Part shown: positions 36,755-46,058 of the stretch, in pieces | Numbering within the stretch: the stretch's first letter is position 1 | Layout: each line of letters starts with the position of its first letter | Assembly: GCA_002401695.1 (NCBI GenBank) | Contig: NVTV01000001.1 | Span: forward strand, 110,501 to 174,500 | Source of the DNA: Alphaproteobacteria bacterium | GTDB taxonomy: Bacteria > Pseudomonadota > Alphaproteobacteria > Micavibrionales > Micavibrionaceae | DNA: 64,000 nucleotides | Direction: 5' to 3' | Program-made: the position numbers and the translations under genes | The notes under the pieces: generated by a model | The model's database searches: none | Seen by the model: only the letters and a program-made list of their open reading frames with translations | What the model was told of the DNA's origin: nothing

Positions 36755-37642
36755 TCAGGGTTTCGGCGAAGGTATAACATCTTCCTCAATCCTTATTTCT
36801 TTAAACGCCAATGTTTTTAGATAACTGATATCAAGAGGGATATCACGACGCACATCGCCATCTTTCCCCAAAGGCTTCAAGGGGCGGCCATTCAATATAA
36901 TTTCAACATTAGCCGCATTGCCCAGTGACATGCTTAACCCCGGACTATTTGGCACAAAATACTGATCGCCCTCTTCCAGAATATTAGAGACAATAATTTC
37001 GCCTTTGGCATTTTTAATCTCGACCCAACTGCTTTTCATTATATTAAGAATAATGCCTGGGGTTTTGTCTTGCCCCTCACCCATATTCTCTACAACGACC
37101 GCCACCGGCAAAGCCTCGCTCAGATTAACCATCTCTTCCTCACGAAGCGGTGAATGCACCAAAATATCCTGTTCAACATGGATTTTGATATCCTCCGGCA
37201 CTTCTTGTACAACAAACAAAGGTGTTTCTGGCGCATGCCCGTTTAACATGTGCGCACCAATAAAAAACATAGAAAAAACAAGCAGTGATATCACAACGAG
37301 CCAAAGCGCAGGCGTTTTTGTTTCGGACGCCAAAACCGGAAAAGAAAGCAACAATTTTGCTTGCCCATCCATATATTGTGCCTTGAAAAGCTGCACCACT
37401 TTTGCGCCATCAAGCCCCATATGCTCCGCATAGCTGCGCACAAAGCCGATGGCATAGACACGCCCGGGCAATTCATCCATATCACCATTTTCAATCGCAT
37501 CAATCTGACACGCACGTATGCGCAACGCAGCTTCGATATCCTCAAGGCTTTGCCTATAATAAATGCGCGTACGGCGAAGTGCTTCACCAACATCTACATT
37601 CGCGATTTCCTCCAGCTCTGCAACTGGTAACTGGTCTTTCAT
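36755..37642 (-). CDS. RodZ-like helix-turn-helix membrane protein
   Basis: This 295-residue protein has an N-terminal HTH_25 domain (about 14-80; VGEALRRTRIYYRQSLEDIE), one membrane helix (about 111-131; ALWLVVISLLVFSMFFIG), and a periplasmic DUF4115-like domain (about 205-275) with SWVEIKNAKGEIIVSN and an NGRPLKPLG ending. This is the architecture of RodZ, which links MreB to the cell wall machinery. No mreB lies nearby. It is 25 bases after lysC on the same strand, so the two are in one transcript. Confidence 0.82.
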   Translation of the reverse strand: MKDQLPVAELEEIANVDVGEALRRTRIYYRQSLEDIEAALRIRACQIDAIENGDMDELPGRVYAIGFVRSYAEHMGLDGAKVVQLFKAQYMDGQAKLLLSFPVLASETKTPALWLVVISLLVFSMFFIGAHMLNGHAPETPLFVVQEVPEDIKIHVEQDILVHSPLREEEMVNLSEALPVAVVVENMGEGQDKTPGIILNIMKSSWVEIKNAKGEIIVSNILEEGDQYFVPNSPGLSMSLGNAANVEIILNGRPLKPLGKDGDVRRDIPLDISYLKTLAFKEIRIEEDVIPSPKP

Positions 37643-37667
37643 AATGAAAAAGAGCTTACGTTATTTT

Positions 37668-38897
37668 TCAGCTTTCATCCAGCCCATAAGCCGCATGTAA
37701 CGAACGAACGGCAAGCTCTGTATAGTCAGCCTCGATCAGAACACTGATTTTAATTTCAGAGGTTGAAATAACGTGAATATTAATATTTTTCTCGGCCAAT
37801 GTTCTAAACATTGTACTGGCAACACCAGCGTGGCTTTTCATACCAATACCAACGATAGAGACCTTCGCCAAATTATCGTTGACCACGATATCCTGATAAG
37901 ACAAACCCGTATCATCCTTTAAGGTCTTCACCGCAAGGTCAAGTTCCCCGCGTGGCACGGTAAAAGTCATATCTGTGCGGCCATCCGTTGCAATATTTTG
38001 CACAATCATATCAACATTAATCGACGCTTTTGCCAAAGGATCAAACAAACGTGCGGCAACACCGGGCACATCCTCTACACCAACAACGGTGATTTTTGCT
38101 TCATCGCTGTTATGCGCAATACCGCTGACGAGTTCCTGTTCCATAATTTGATCCTCCGTTGTTACCAATGTACCTTTACGCGCGCTACCAACTTCCTCTT
38201 CAAAACTGGAGAGAACCTGAATAGGTACACTATTTTTTGCGCCCATCTCAACCGAGCGCGTTTGTAAAACTTTGCTGCCCAGTGAGGCCAGCTCCAACAT
38301 CTCTTCATAAGAGATTTTATGTATTTTTTTCGCCGCTGGAACAATGCGCGGGTCAGCCGTATAGACACCAGAAACATCCGTATAAATATCACAACGATCC
38401 GCCTTCAGAGCCGCAGCCAGAGCCACCGCAGATGTATCAGACCCGCCGCGCCCTAATGTTGCAACGCGGTTATGCTCGGTTACACCTTGGAACCCTGGAA
38501 CAACAGCAACCTCACCTAAATCCAGTCGCTTGTGAAGCTCCTGCGTATCAATATTCTCGATACGCGCTTTTCCGTGAATATTATCGGTCAAAATAGGGAT
38601 CTGCCACCCAAGCCATGATCGCGCACTAACACCGCGTTTTTGCAACGCCATCGCCATAAGGCCTGCTGTAATTTGCTCACCACTGGAAACAACCGTGTCA
38701 TATTCACGCAAATCATGCATCGGGCTGATCTCACCGCAATATTCAACCAACGTGTTCGTCACACCTGACATTGCAGACACAACAACAACAAGTTGATGCC
38801 CTGCCTCTACCTCACGCGCAACCTTATCCGCTGCACGTTCTATGCGTTGAATATCCGCGACGGATGTACCACCAAATTTTGCGACAATTAAAGCCAT
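37668..38897 (-). CDS. lysC: Aspartate kinase
   Basis: This 409-residue protein starts MALIVAKFGGTSVAD, the KFGGTS motif of aspartokinases. The catalytic domain includes GRGGSDTSAVALAAAL (about 150-165) and the C-terminal regulatory part has two ACT domains (from about 265; ITVVGVEDVPGVAARLF and VSIVGIGMKSHAGVASTMF). Aspartokinase opens the pathway to lysine, threonine and methionine; ACT domains bind the feedback inhibitor. It fits with lysA (44704) and metA (56549) elsewhere in the window. It diverges from ubiG. Confidence 0.96.
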   Translation of the reverse strand: MALIVAKFGGTSVADIQRIERAADKVAREVEAGHQLVVVVSAMSGVTNTLVEYCGEISPMHDLREYDTVVSSGEQITAGLMAMALQKRGVSARSWLGWQIPILTDNIHGKARIENIDTQELHKRLDLGEVAVVPGFQGVTEHNRVATLGRGGSDTSAVALAAALKADRCDIYTDVSGVYTADPRIVPAAKKIHKISYEEMLELASLGSKVLQTRSVEMGAKNSVPIQVLSSFEEEVGSARKGTLVTTEDQIMEQELVSGIAHNSDEAKITVVGVEDVPGVAARLFDPLAKASINVDMIVQNIATDGRTDMTFTVPRGELDLAVKTLKDDTGLSYQDIVVNDNLAKVSIVGIGMKSHAGVASTMFRTLAEKNINIHVISTSEIKISVLIEADYTELAVRSLHAAYGLDES

Positions 38898-38999
38898 CTT
38901 TTAAATCTTTTATGCTCTTGTGTTTATAATCTTGTATTTACAACAATGGTTATCCATACTCACCCCGAGCATAAAAATCAAAGTAAAAAAGGCAAAACA

Positions 39000-39716
39000 G
39001 TGGAAAAAACGACCACAATTGATCCGGAAGAAATTATTCACTTCGCCAAAGACTCTAAAAAATGGTGGGATGAAGATGGACCTTTTAAGCCTCTTCACCG
39101 CTTAAACCCTGTGCGTATGGACTATATAGAGCAACAAATTGCCAGTCACTACGACGTAGATTTCGATAAACTCAATATTCTTGATATTGGCTGTGGCGGT
39201 GGTCTGGTCAGTGAATCTCTGGCACAAATGGGGATGCAGGTCACAGGCATTGATGCAGATGCCAACGCCATTGAGGTTGCCAACGCCCATGCCAAAACGT
39301 CTGAGCTTGATATCTCCTATATTTGCGGTGATGCACAGGACTTGGATAAACAATATGATGTTGTCGTCGCTCTGGAGATTATAGAGCATGTCCGCAATGT
39401 AGAGGAATTCATAGAAGTCTGCATAAATCGCCTGAAACCGAACGGCCTTTTAATTATGTCGACCTTAAACCGCACCCCGAAATCATTTGCTTTGGGTATC
39501 GTTGCAGCAGAGCATATCCTGCGTTGGGTGCCGCGCGGCACACATACATGGTCAAAATTCGTCAAACCCAGTGAAATCGCACGCCATGCCCGCAAACATA
39601 ATTTAACCCCGTATGATGTTACGGGGCTAATCTTTAATCCTCTGAAAAACGCATTTCACCTATCGGAAACGGATTTAGATGTAAATTATTTGATTTCTTT
39701 ACGCGGCGCGCGTTAA
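39000..39716 (+). CDS. ubiG: Ubiquinone biosynthesis O-methyltransferase UbiG
   Basis: UbiG is recognised by WWDEDGPFKPLHRLNP near the start, the S-adenosylmethionine site LDIGCGGGLVSESLA (about 62-76), MEIIEHV-like ALEIIEHV (about 128-135) and the later VAAEHILRWVPRGTH. It methylates two hydroxyls in the ubiquinone head group. The start is uncertain: GTG at 39000 has AAAGG upstream and fits the family length; an ATG at 38946 would add 18 residues but lacks a ribosome site. It diverges from lysC. Confidence 0.92.
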   Translation: MEKTTTIDPEEIIHFAKDSKKWWDEDGPFKPLHRLNPVRMDYIEQQIASHYDVDFDKLNILDIGCGGGLVSESLAQMGMQVTGIDADANAIEVANAHAKTSELDISYICGDAQDLDKQYDVVVALEIIEHVRNVEEFIEVCINRLKPNGLLIMSTLNRTPKSFALGIVAAEHILRWVPRGTHTWSKFVKPSEIARHARKHNLTPYDVTGLIFNPLKNAFHLSETDLDVNYLISLRGAR

Positions 39717-39941
39717 CGACCCATCAACAATACTTAGAGCATTTTCCATGATACGGCGCGGCAAAGGAATAAAGCTGATTTCTTCATCCGTACATTTCAA
39801 AACAGATTCCAGCTCAGCCAAGGTGTAAATCACATTTGTTTTAACCTTAGAACTACAAAAAGTAACAACAGGGTTATCGCCTAGAGTCCAACAGTAACTC
39901 CAATGAGAATCCGCTGCATGCTTTTTATACTGATTTACCAT
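39699..39941 (-). CDS. Small hypothetical protein, 80 residues
   Basis: I recognise no family. The ATG at 39941 has an excellent ribosome site (GAGGTGAT five bases before), so it is likely real. The protein is soluble with an aromatic HWSYCWTLGDNPVVTF segment early and SFIPLPRRIMENAL near the end. Its 3' end overlaps ubiG by 18 bases on the opposite strand, so the two genes converge. Confidence 0.55.
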   Translation of the reverse strand: MVNQYKKHAADSHWSYCWTLGDNPVVTFCSSKVKTNVIYTLAELESVLKCTDEEISFIPLPRRIMENALSIVDGSLTRAA

Positions 39942-40090
39942 TTTTATCACCTCGATATACATTTACTGCGCATTTTTTAGCACTTATTTTCATGTATTAA
40001 TGCATATTTTTTAACGTTATGTCAAATTTCAGCACCAAACACACAATACAAACTCTATACAAGCCGGATAAATCACGCTAGGTTATTGCC

Positions 40091-40285
40091 ATGAACACGA
40101 TGTTACCCATTCTTATATTGATCTCTTTCCTATCAGTCGTTGCAGTCCTCTGTATCGGCATTTTTTCGATGATAAAGGGCGGTGCGTTCAACGAGAAATA
40201 TGGCAACAAACTTATGCAACTTCGTGTGGCTTTACAAGGGCTAACTTTACTGCTTGCACTGGCGTATTTTTTAGCTCAAAATTAA
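40091..40285 (+). CDS. HIG1 / twin transmembrane protein
   Basis: This 64-residue protein has two membrane helices (about 4-28 and 44-61) around the conserved [21 protein letters not shown] loop, a HIG1-type hypoxia-induced domain found in alphaproteobacteria and mitochondria. HIG1 proteins associate with respiratory chain complexes. It lies just before etfBA, which feed electrons to the same chain, an arrangement often seen in this class. Confidence 0.85.
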   Translation: MNTMLPILILISFLSVVAVLCIGIFSMIKGGAFNEKYGNKLMQLRVALQGLTLLLALAYFLAQN

Positions 40286-40322
40286 CTTCTCTTTTATTCC
40301 CTATACTCGGAGTAACACTCAA

Positions 40323-41087
40323 ATGAAAATACTTGTCCCTATTAAACGCGTTGTCGATTTTAACGTAAAAATCCATGTTAAATCAGACGGCAGCGGCATT
40401 GACCTTGCCAATGTTAAGATGTCGATTAACCCCTTCGATGAAATCGCCGTTGAAGAAGCTATCCGCCTCAAAGAATCCGGCAAAGCATCCGAAATTATTA
40501 TCGTGACAATTGGCCCCGAAAAGGCGCAAGAACAAATTCGCAGCGCCATGGCAATGGGCGCAGATCGCGGCATCTTGGTCAAAACCGATGCTCCGATTGA
40601 TCTGGGTGGGGTTGAACCTTTGGCCGTTGCAAAAACGCTTAAAGCCTTGGTCGAGAAAGAAAAACCCGACCTTGTGATTATGGGAAAACAATCCATTGAT
40701 GATGATTCCAGCCAAACAGGACAGATGCTGGCCGCCCTCCTCGGCTGGGCGCAAGGGACTTTTGCCTCAAAACTAGAAATCAATGACGGAAAAATCCACG
40801 TCACCCGCGAGATTGATGGTGGACTGGAAACGCTGGAGCTAGCCTCCCCCGCGATTATCACCACAGACTTACGCCTGAATGAGCCACGCTATGCCAAGCT
40901 ACCCGACATTATGAAGGCCAAGAAAAAACAACTGGATGTTATTGAGTCATCAGAGCTTGGCGTTGATTACACGCCGCGCCTTGAAATTATCACGGTAAAT
41001 GAACCACCGGTGCGCAAAGGCGGCATAAAGGTCGACAATGTTGATGCACTGATCGACAAACTCAAAAACGAAGCCAAAGTGATATAG
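40323..41087 (+). CDS. etfB: Electron transfer flavoprotein subunit beta
   Basis: This 254-residue protein has the ETF beta features: [17 protein letters not shown] start, [16 protein letters not shown] (about 38-53), and the [16 protein letters not shown] segment (about 127-142) that binds AMP. The heterodimer passes electrons from acyl-CoA and other dehydrogenases to ETF-ubiquinone oxidoreductase. It is followed after 13 bases by etfA with the ribosome site GGGAG. Confidence 0.96.
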   Translation: MKILVPIKRVVDFNVKIHVKSDGSGIDLANVKMSINPFDEIAVEEAIRLKESGKASEIIIVTIGPEKAQEQIRSAMAMGADRGILVKTDAPIDLGGVEPLAVAKTLKALVEKEKPDLVIMGKQSIDDDSSQTGQMLAALLGWAQGTFASKLEINDGKIHVTREIDGGLETLELASPAIITTDLRLNEPRYAKLPDIMKAKKKQLDVIESSELGVDYTPRLEIITVNEPPVRKGGIKVDNVDALIDKLKNEAKVI

Positions 41088-41100
41088 GGAGAATAATACC

Positions 41101-42030
41101 ATGAGCATACTTATCCTTGCAGAGCATGATAATAAGACCATTAAGTCCGCAACCCTGAACACCATTGGTGCAGCCAGCCAAATCGGCGGTGATATCCATG
41201 TCCTCGTTGCAGGCGCAAATTGCGATGCGGTGGCACAAGAAGCCGCACAAATCGCAGGCGTAACCAAGGTCATAAAAGCCGATGCAGCCTCTCTGGAACA
41301 CCCGATTGCCGAGAACATCGCCCCTATACTCGTGGATTTAGCCTCAAATTACTCCCACATCCTTGCCCCTGCCACAACATTTGGTAAAAATATCTTACCT
41401 CGCGCAGCCGCGTTACTGGATACACAACAAATATCAGACATTATCGCCGTTGAATCCGCAGACACTTTCAAACGCCCCGTTTATGCAGGAAACGCTATCG
41501 CAACGGTAAAATCATCCGATGCGATTAAGCTAATCACCGTGCGCGGAACAACCTTTGATGCGGCGGCAACATCAGGCGGCAGCGCCTCTGTTGAGGATTA
41601 CAGCGCCCCTGAAACCACAGGCCTTACAACATTTGTGAAAGCCGAGCTTTCCGTTTCCGAGCGACCTGAACTCACGGCTGCAAAAATCGTAGTATCAGGT
41701 GGTCGCGGGGTTGGGTCAGAGGAAAACTTCGCCATTATCGAAAAACTTGCCGATAAACTTGGCGCGGCAATCGGTGCATCACGCGCAGCCGTTGATGCGG
41801 GCTATGTCCCCAATGATTATCAAGTCGGCCAAACAGGCAAGATCGTTGCCCCTGACCTTTATATCGCCATCGGTATTTCCGGCGCGATCCAGCATCTAGC
41901 AGGCATGAAAGGTTCTAAAACAATCGTAGCAATAAACAAAGACGAAGACGCACCAATATTCGCAATTGCGGATTATGGCTTAGTTGCGGATTTATTCGAC
42001 GCAGTACCTGAATTAACGGATAAATTGTAA
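41101..42030 (+). CDS. etfA: Electron transfer flavoprotein subunit alpha
   Basis: This 309-residue protein starts [14 protein letters not shown]. The FAD-binding C-terminal part includes [14 protein letters not shown] (about 199-212), [20 protein letters not shown] (near 224-243), [16 protein letters not shown] (about 259-274) and NKDEDAPIF (near 281-289). Together with EtfB it forms the soluble electron carrier. Its stop lies four bases before the converging hypothetical gene. Confidence 0.96.
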   Translation: MSILILAEHDNKTIKSATLNTIGAASQIGGDIHVLVAGANCDAVAQEAAQIAGVTKVIKADAASLEHPIAENIAPILVDLASNYSHILAPATTFGKNILPRAAALLDTQQISDIIAVESADTFKRPVYAGNAIATVKSSDAIKLITVRGTTFDAAATSGGSASVEDYSAPETTGLTTFVKAELSVSERPELTAAKIVVSGGRGVGSEENFAIIEKLADKLGAAIGASRAAVDAGYVPNDYQVGQTGKIVAPDLYIAIGISGAIQHLAGMKGSKTIVAINKDEDAPIFAIADYGLVADLFDAVPELTDKL

Positions 42031-42034
42031 CTAT

Positions 42035-42376
42035 TTAAAGAAAAGGTTCTATTGATACGGTTTGCATCGGGCGTTCCGGTGTATGATCTGTACGCACAAA
42101 AACACCGACATCATCTATATAGCCAAGATATTCATACGTATCCGGTTCGGCTGCCAGTTCCTCTTCATCCGTAGCTGGAATAACTTTACCGTCAGCCCCA
42201 ACCGAGCACCCACCAATGAAATTAACATCAACAGACTTACCAAACTCATCCGTTATAGTAGAGGTTTCCAGACCCTTTAAATTCGAATCAGCCTCTTTTG
42301 AATAAAAAGCATGCGGAATATTCTGAATATTCGGCGCACGATCTAATATTTTCTGTATTTCTTTATCTAAAGCCAT
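42035..42376 (-). CDS. Hypothetical acidic protein, 113 residues
   Basis: I do not recognise this protein. It is soluble, acidic, with a NFIGGCSVGADGKVIPATDEEE segment in the middle and a TYEYLGYIDDVGVFVRTD segment near the C-terminus. An ATG at 42376 with weak GGCGG upstream was chosen; a TTG at 42394 would add six residues. It converges on etfA. Confidence 0.5.
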   Translation of the reverse strand: MALDKEIQKILDRAPNIQNIPHAFYSKEADSNLKGLETSTITDEFGKSVDVNFIGGCSVGADGKVIPATDEEELAAEPDTYEYLGYIDDVGVFVRTDHTPERPMQTVSIEPFL

Positions 42377-42406
42377 ATCGAGTTTTACCGCCAATATAAA
42401 ATTATG

Positions 42407-43708
42407 TCAAATTTCTGTCGTATCCGACTTCATCTTAAAGACGGGTTTACTAAGATCACGATCAAATTTAGCGCCCTCAGTCTGCGCATCTTCAAGAACA
42501 ATATTTTCCATCACCGCCCCCGTAAAGTCCGCGCCGCGCAGATCTGCCCCCGTAAAATCTGTATAAGAGAGGTTCGCCCCTGTAAAAATTGCATCTTTTA
42601 ACTGCGCCCCACTTAAATCAGCATAACAAAAACGTGCATTTTCAAAATTACATGGGCTAAAGCGACTTGTCCCGCCCGTCGCAAGCATTAGGGCAGAACA
42701 ATTTGCACCCTTTAAGCTCGCATGTGAAAAATTGCACTCTACAAAGGAAGAACCGCGCAAATCCGCCTCCTCCATATCACAACTTCTGAAATCTGAATGG
42801 TTCAATACCGCGCTTTGCAGTTGCACCTGATAAAGATTTAGCCCGAAAAACTTGGTTTCGACAGCTTTAATCGCAGTCAAACGTTTTTGCTTTAACGAAC
42901 CTAGCGCACGTAAATCGACATCACTCAGATCCAGCTGCTCACCATCCAGACCCTTGGTTATTAGCCACTGATGGTGATGCTCAATCAATTTTTGTAATGG
43001 CTCGGATAAGTCCGACACAGATATACCTATATTATCGTCTGTAATGGCTTCTGACAAATCCATACCGGCATCTTTCAACGCGTTTAAATCTACACCAGTG
43101 AATATGGCTGATTTAATATTGGCACCATTTAATTTCACGCCCCCCAGAGCAACATTTGATAAGTTTGCACCTTCTAAACTCGCCCCCCGCATATCGGAAT
43201 TTGCCAAATTTGCACCAATCAACATCGCATCAGAGAAATCTGCATTCGACGCCATAGAGCCAGTTAATCGCGCACCACTTAAATTTGCACCTTTAAAATT
43301 AACCGCCTTAGTTGTAGCAGGAAAATCACTTAGAGAAGCCATCCCGCCGCGCCGTAAATCCGCAGCCTCAAGGTCAGCCCCTTCCAAATTCGCATTTTCA
43401 ATACGTGCACCACGCAAATCTGCGCGTACAAAAACCGTGTGAAATAAATTAGAATTACTTAAATCACAGGCATAAAGCGAGGCTTCTTGAAAATTCGCAC
43501 GTGATAAATCCATATCATTCATCAAACACGCCGTAAAATTCGATTGTTTCAAATCCTTACCCTGTAAAGACAAGCCCCGCATATCAATATGTTCCAACAT
43601 CGCGCGCCGCCCACCTATCCGACCACCCAAAAACCGAGCATGCAAATCAACCATAGCATCAAGTTGATCTTGCGAAATTTTTTGACTACCTTGCTGCTCT
43701 TGCTGCAT
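42407..43708 (-). CDS. Pentapeptide-repeat protein
   Basis: This 433-residue protein consists largely of A(D/N)LXX-type pentapeptide repeats in at least two blocks (about 55-205 and 275-420), for example ANLEGADLEAADLRR and GANLSYTDFTGADL. Such repeats form a right-handed four-sided beta helix. Between the blocks is an unrelated segment (about 225-270) with HHHQWLITKGLDGEQLDLSDVDLRALGS. There is no signal peptide. Functions of such proteins range from DNA gyrase protection to structural roles; nothing here decides it. Confidence 0.9.
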   Translation of the reverse strand: MQQEQQGSQKISQDQLDAMVDLHARFLGGRIGGRRAMLEHIDMRGLSLQGKDLKQSNFTACLMNDMDLSRANFQEASLYACDLSNSNLFHTVFVRADLRGARIENANLEGADLEAADLRRGGMASLSDFPATTKAVNFKGANLSGARLTGSMASNADFSDAMLIGANLANSDMRGASLEGANLSNVALGGVKLNGANIKSAIFTGVDLNALKDAGMDLSEAITDDNIGISVSDLSEPLQKLIEHHHQWLITKGLDGEQLDLSDVDLRALGSLKQKRLTAIKAVETKFFGLNLYQVQLQSAVLNHSDFRSCDMEEADLRGSSFVECNFSHASLKGANCSALMLATGGTSRFSPCNFENARFCYADLSGAQLKDAIFTGANLSYTDFTGADLRGADFTGAVMENIVLEDAQTEGAKFDRDLSKPVFKMKSDTTEI

Positions 43709-43792
43709 ATCTTTTGACCCTGCTGGAAGAAACTAAACGGATATAATAGACTACCACAAATTATATTAACACATTGTATAAATACAGGCCTA

Positions 43793-44395
43793 TCAATAAA
43801 CCTTTGTGATCAGATCCATAAAACCAGTGATTGCTTTATCATGCCACAATACATCACCGTGAATTTTATATAAGATACGCCCCGACGGATTAACAATCAA
43901 AGTCATCGGCAATTTTTCAATGTTAAAATGATTTTGCAGCTCTAAATTATAATCGATATAATTTGCAATATTTTCAACGTGATAATGTGCCGTATACTTC
44001 GCGACTTTGGATAAATTGCTTTTAGAATCAATCGATACCGCAACAATGCGCCAATCACTATCAAATGCGAATGTTTTATTCAAACGCCGAAGAGAGGAAA
44101 GTTCCCTAACACAAGGTGTGCACCATGTCGCCCAAACATTAAGTATAGTGTATTTCCCATGGCTCTTACTTAAATCAATGATACTTCCATCAGGCGCAGC
44201 AACCTTGATAGAGGGTAAAAAAACTTTATCTTTATATGATTTAAGGCTTTTAAACCTGGATACTATTTTGGCTTCGGCGCGTTCCAGCCTATTCTTATTG
44301 TGGATCCCAGTTGCCGTCGAATATATTGCAAAGACCAGCCCTATCGCGCCAATCCAAAAAAACCGCGTAATAAAACCTTTGGGAACATCACTCAT
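43793..44395 (-). CDS. TlpA/ResA-like thioredoxin-fold protein
   Basis: The 200-residue protein has an N-terminal membrane anchor (about 12-30; FFWIGAIGLVFAIYSTA) and a thioredoxin domain with the active site WATWCTPCVREL (about 90-101). The C-terminal IEKLPMTLIVNPSGRI carries the cis-Pro. TlpA-like proteins are periplasmic thiol-disulfide reductants, often for cytochrome or copper site maturation. In many alphaproteobacteria a tlpA gene lies near lptM and lysA as here, on the opposite strand. Confidence 0.88.
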   Translation of the reverse strand: MSDVPKGFITRFFWIGAIGLVFAIYSTATGIHNKNRLERAEAKIVSRFKSLKSYKDKVFLPSIKVAAPDGSIIDLSKSHGKYTILNVWATWCTPCVRELSSLRRLNKTFAFDSDWRIVAVSIDSKSNLSKVAKYTAHYHVENIANYIDYNLELQNHFNIEKLPMTLIVNPSGRILYKIHGDVLWHDKAITGFMDLITKVY

Positions 44396-44497
44396 AAATT
44401 TTCCTCATAGCATCTTCCCTAATTCGAAAGGTTTAGGGTTTATTTTTATTCCATTCCAATATACACAGGTTATAGCGAACCTATCGGAGGAACAAAG

Positions 44498-44680
44498 ATG
44501 ATTAATAAAAAGCAATTCTTACATATATTTTTGTGTGCCAACATCCTCTTACTCTGCGCATGCGGAGTCAAGCCTCCATATGTTGATCCGCCTCAAGGGG
44601 CAGAACATGATACATTCCCGCGCACCTATCCCGATACAAGCACAGACCCACAACCCGGCTTAGAGCGCAAAATCTACTAA
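44498..44680 (+). CDS. lptM: Small lipoprotein (LptM/YifL-like)
   Basis: This 60-residue protein has a signal peptide with the lipobox LLCAC (Cys22) and a short Pro-rich mature part beginning CGVKPPYVDPP. This pattern and the position just upstream of lysA match LptM, a lipoprotein that aids disulfide maturation of the LptD LPS translocon. A ribosome site, GGAGGAAC, precedes the ATG. Confidence 0.75.
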   Translation: MINKKQFLHIFLCANILLLCACGVKPPYVDPPQGAEHDTFPRTYPDTSTDPQPGLERKIY

Positions 44681-44703
44681 AATCACAAAATCAAGAGATT
44701 ACA

Positions 44704-45972
44704 ATGACAGGTTTCACCGAAAAAAACGGCGTTTTGCATGTTGATAATATAGCTTTGCCCGATATTGCAAAAGAATACGGCACACCTTGCTACGTCTATA
44801 GTGCGTCCGTAATAAAATCGCAATTTATGGCCTTAAAAGAGGCTATGGAGCGCGCATTGCCAGCAGATCGCCAGCCTCTATTATGCTATGCCTGCAAAGC
44901 CAACACCAATATTGCAATTCTGAAATTCCTGCAAACACTGGGCAGTGGGCTGGAAATCGTTTCGGAAGGTGAGTTATTGAAAGGCCTGAAAGCTGGCTTC
45001 ACGGGCAATCAAATCATTTCCACCAGTTTCGGCAAGAACGAGAGCGAGATTAAAGCCTGTCTTGAGGCGGGTATCCTTCAATTCAACATCGAAGCGCCAG
45101 AAGAGCTGGAAAACGTCAATAAATTTGCCGCAGAGATGAACAGAACCGCCAATGTTGTGTTCCGCCTTAACCCGAACATCAGCGGCGGCGGACATAGTAA
45201 AATCTCAACAGGACGCAAGGGAGATAAATTCGGCAATACCGCAGAAGATATCCTAACCCTGTATAAACGCGCCGAGGAGATGAGCAACGTCACCCCTGTT
45301 GGTCTTGCCATTCACATCGGCTCGCAAATCTCACAAGTAGAAGTATTCAAACCCGGTTTTGAAAAACTAGCTGAGCTGGTCGGCACCCTACGCGCGCAAG
45401 GACACACGGTCACCCATACGGATATCGGTGGTGGCTTTCCTATCATCTATAATGATGAAACAAACCTTGATCTTGATGCCTATGCACAATGGGTTCGTGA
45501 TATTATTCTGCCCCTCGATACGCAAATACAGATGGAACCGGGGCGTTACATGGTTGGCAATGCGGGCATTCTCCTCAGCAAAATACAGTATATAAAAGCC
45601 ACACCGTCAAAGAATTTCGTTGTTCTGGATGCGGCAATGAATGATTTGATTCGCCCGACATTATACGAAGCCTATCACGGCATCCGCCCTGTTTTAGGGC
45701 ATAATGCACCCATGGAAACCTATGACATTGTGGGTCCCATCTGTGAAAGCGGCGACGTTTTTGCCAAAAATCGTGAAATCCCCACCGTCAGTAAAGATGA
45801 CCTTGTCGTAATACAATCCGCAGGCGCCTACGGCTTTGCTATGGCCTCGAATTACAATACCCGCACCCTGCCCCCTGAAATACTGGTGGATGGAGACAAT
45901 ATCGCGGTGATTAACAAAGGCCAAACGCTGGAAGAGCTGATGTCCAGAGAATCAATTCCCGACTGGTTATAA
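44704..45972 (+). CDS. lysA: Diaminopimelate decarboxylase
   Basis: This 422-residue fold-type III PLP enzyme has YACKANTNIAIL (about 60-71) with the PLP lysine, the GSGLEIVSEGEL segment (about 80-91), HIGSQI (about 203-208), GGGFPI (about 240-245), MEPGRYMVG (about 278-286) and GPICESGDVF (about 343-352). It makes lysine from meso-diaminopimelate in the cytoplasm. It is preceded by lptM and followed by the TIGR02302 gene, the conserved order in Rhodospirillales-like genomes. Confidence 0.96.
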   Translation: MTGFTEKNGVLHVDNIALPDIAKEYGTPCYVYSASVIKSQFMALKEAMERALPADRQPLLCYACKANTNIAILKFLQTLGSGLEIVSEGELLKGLKAGFTGNQIISTSFGKNESEIKACLEAGILQFNIEAPEELENVNKFAAEMNRTANVVFRLNPNISGGGHSKISTGRKGDKFGNTAEDILTLYKRAEEMSNVTPVGLAIHIGSQISQVEVFKPGFEKLAELVGTLRAQGHTVTHTDIGGGFPIIYNDETNLDLDAYAQWVRDIILPLDTQIQMEPGRYMVGNAGILLSKIQYIKATPSKNFVVLDAAMNDLIRPTLYEAYHGIRPVLGHNAPMETYDIVGPICESGDVFAKNREIPTVSKDDLVVIQSAGAYGFAMASNYNTRTLPPEILVDGDNIAVINKGQTLEELMSRESIPDWL

Positions 45973-46058
45973 GCCCAACAATAAATACAGGCTATAAACG
46001 GGGGAGAACCTAAAAAAAATTATGGGTTCATACGGCAAAACAAGATACCCTCTTATCC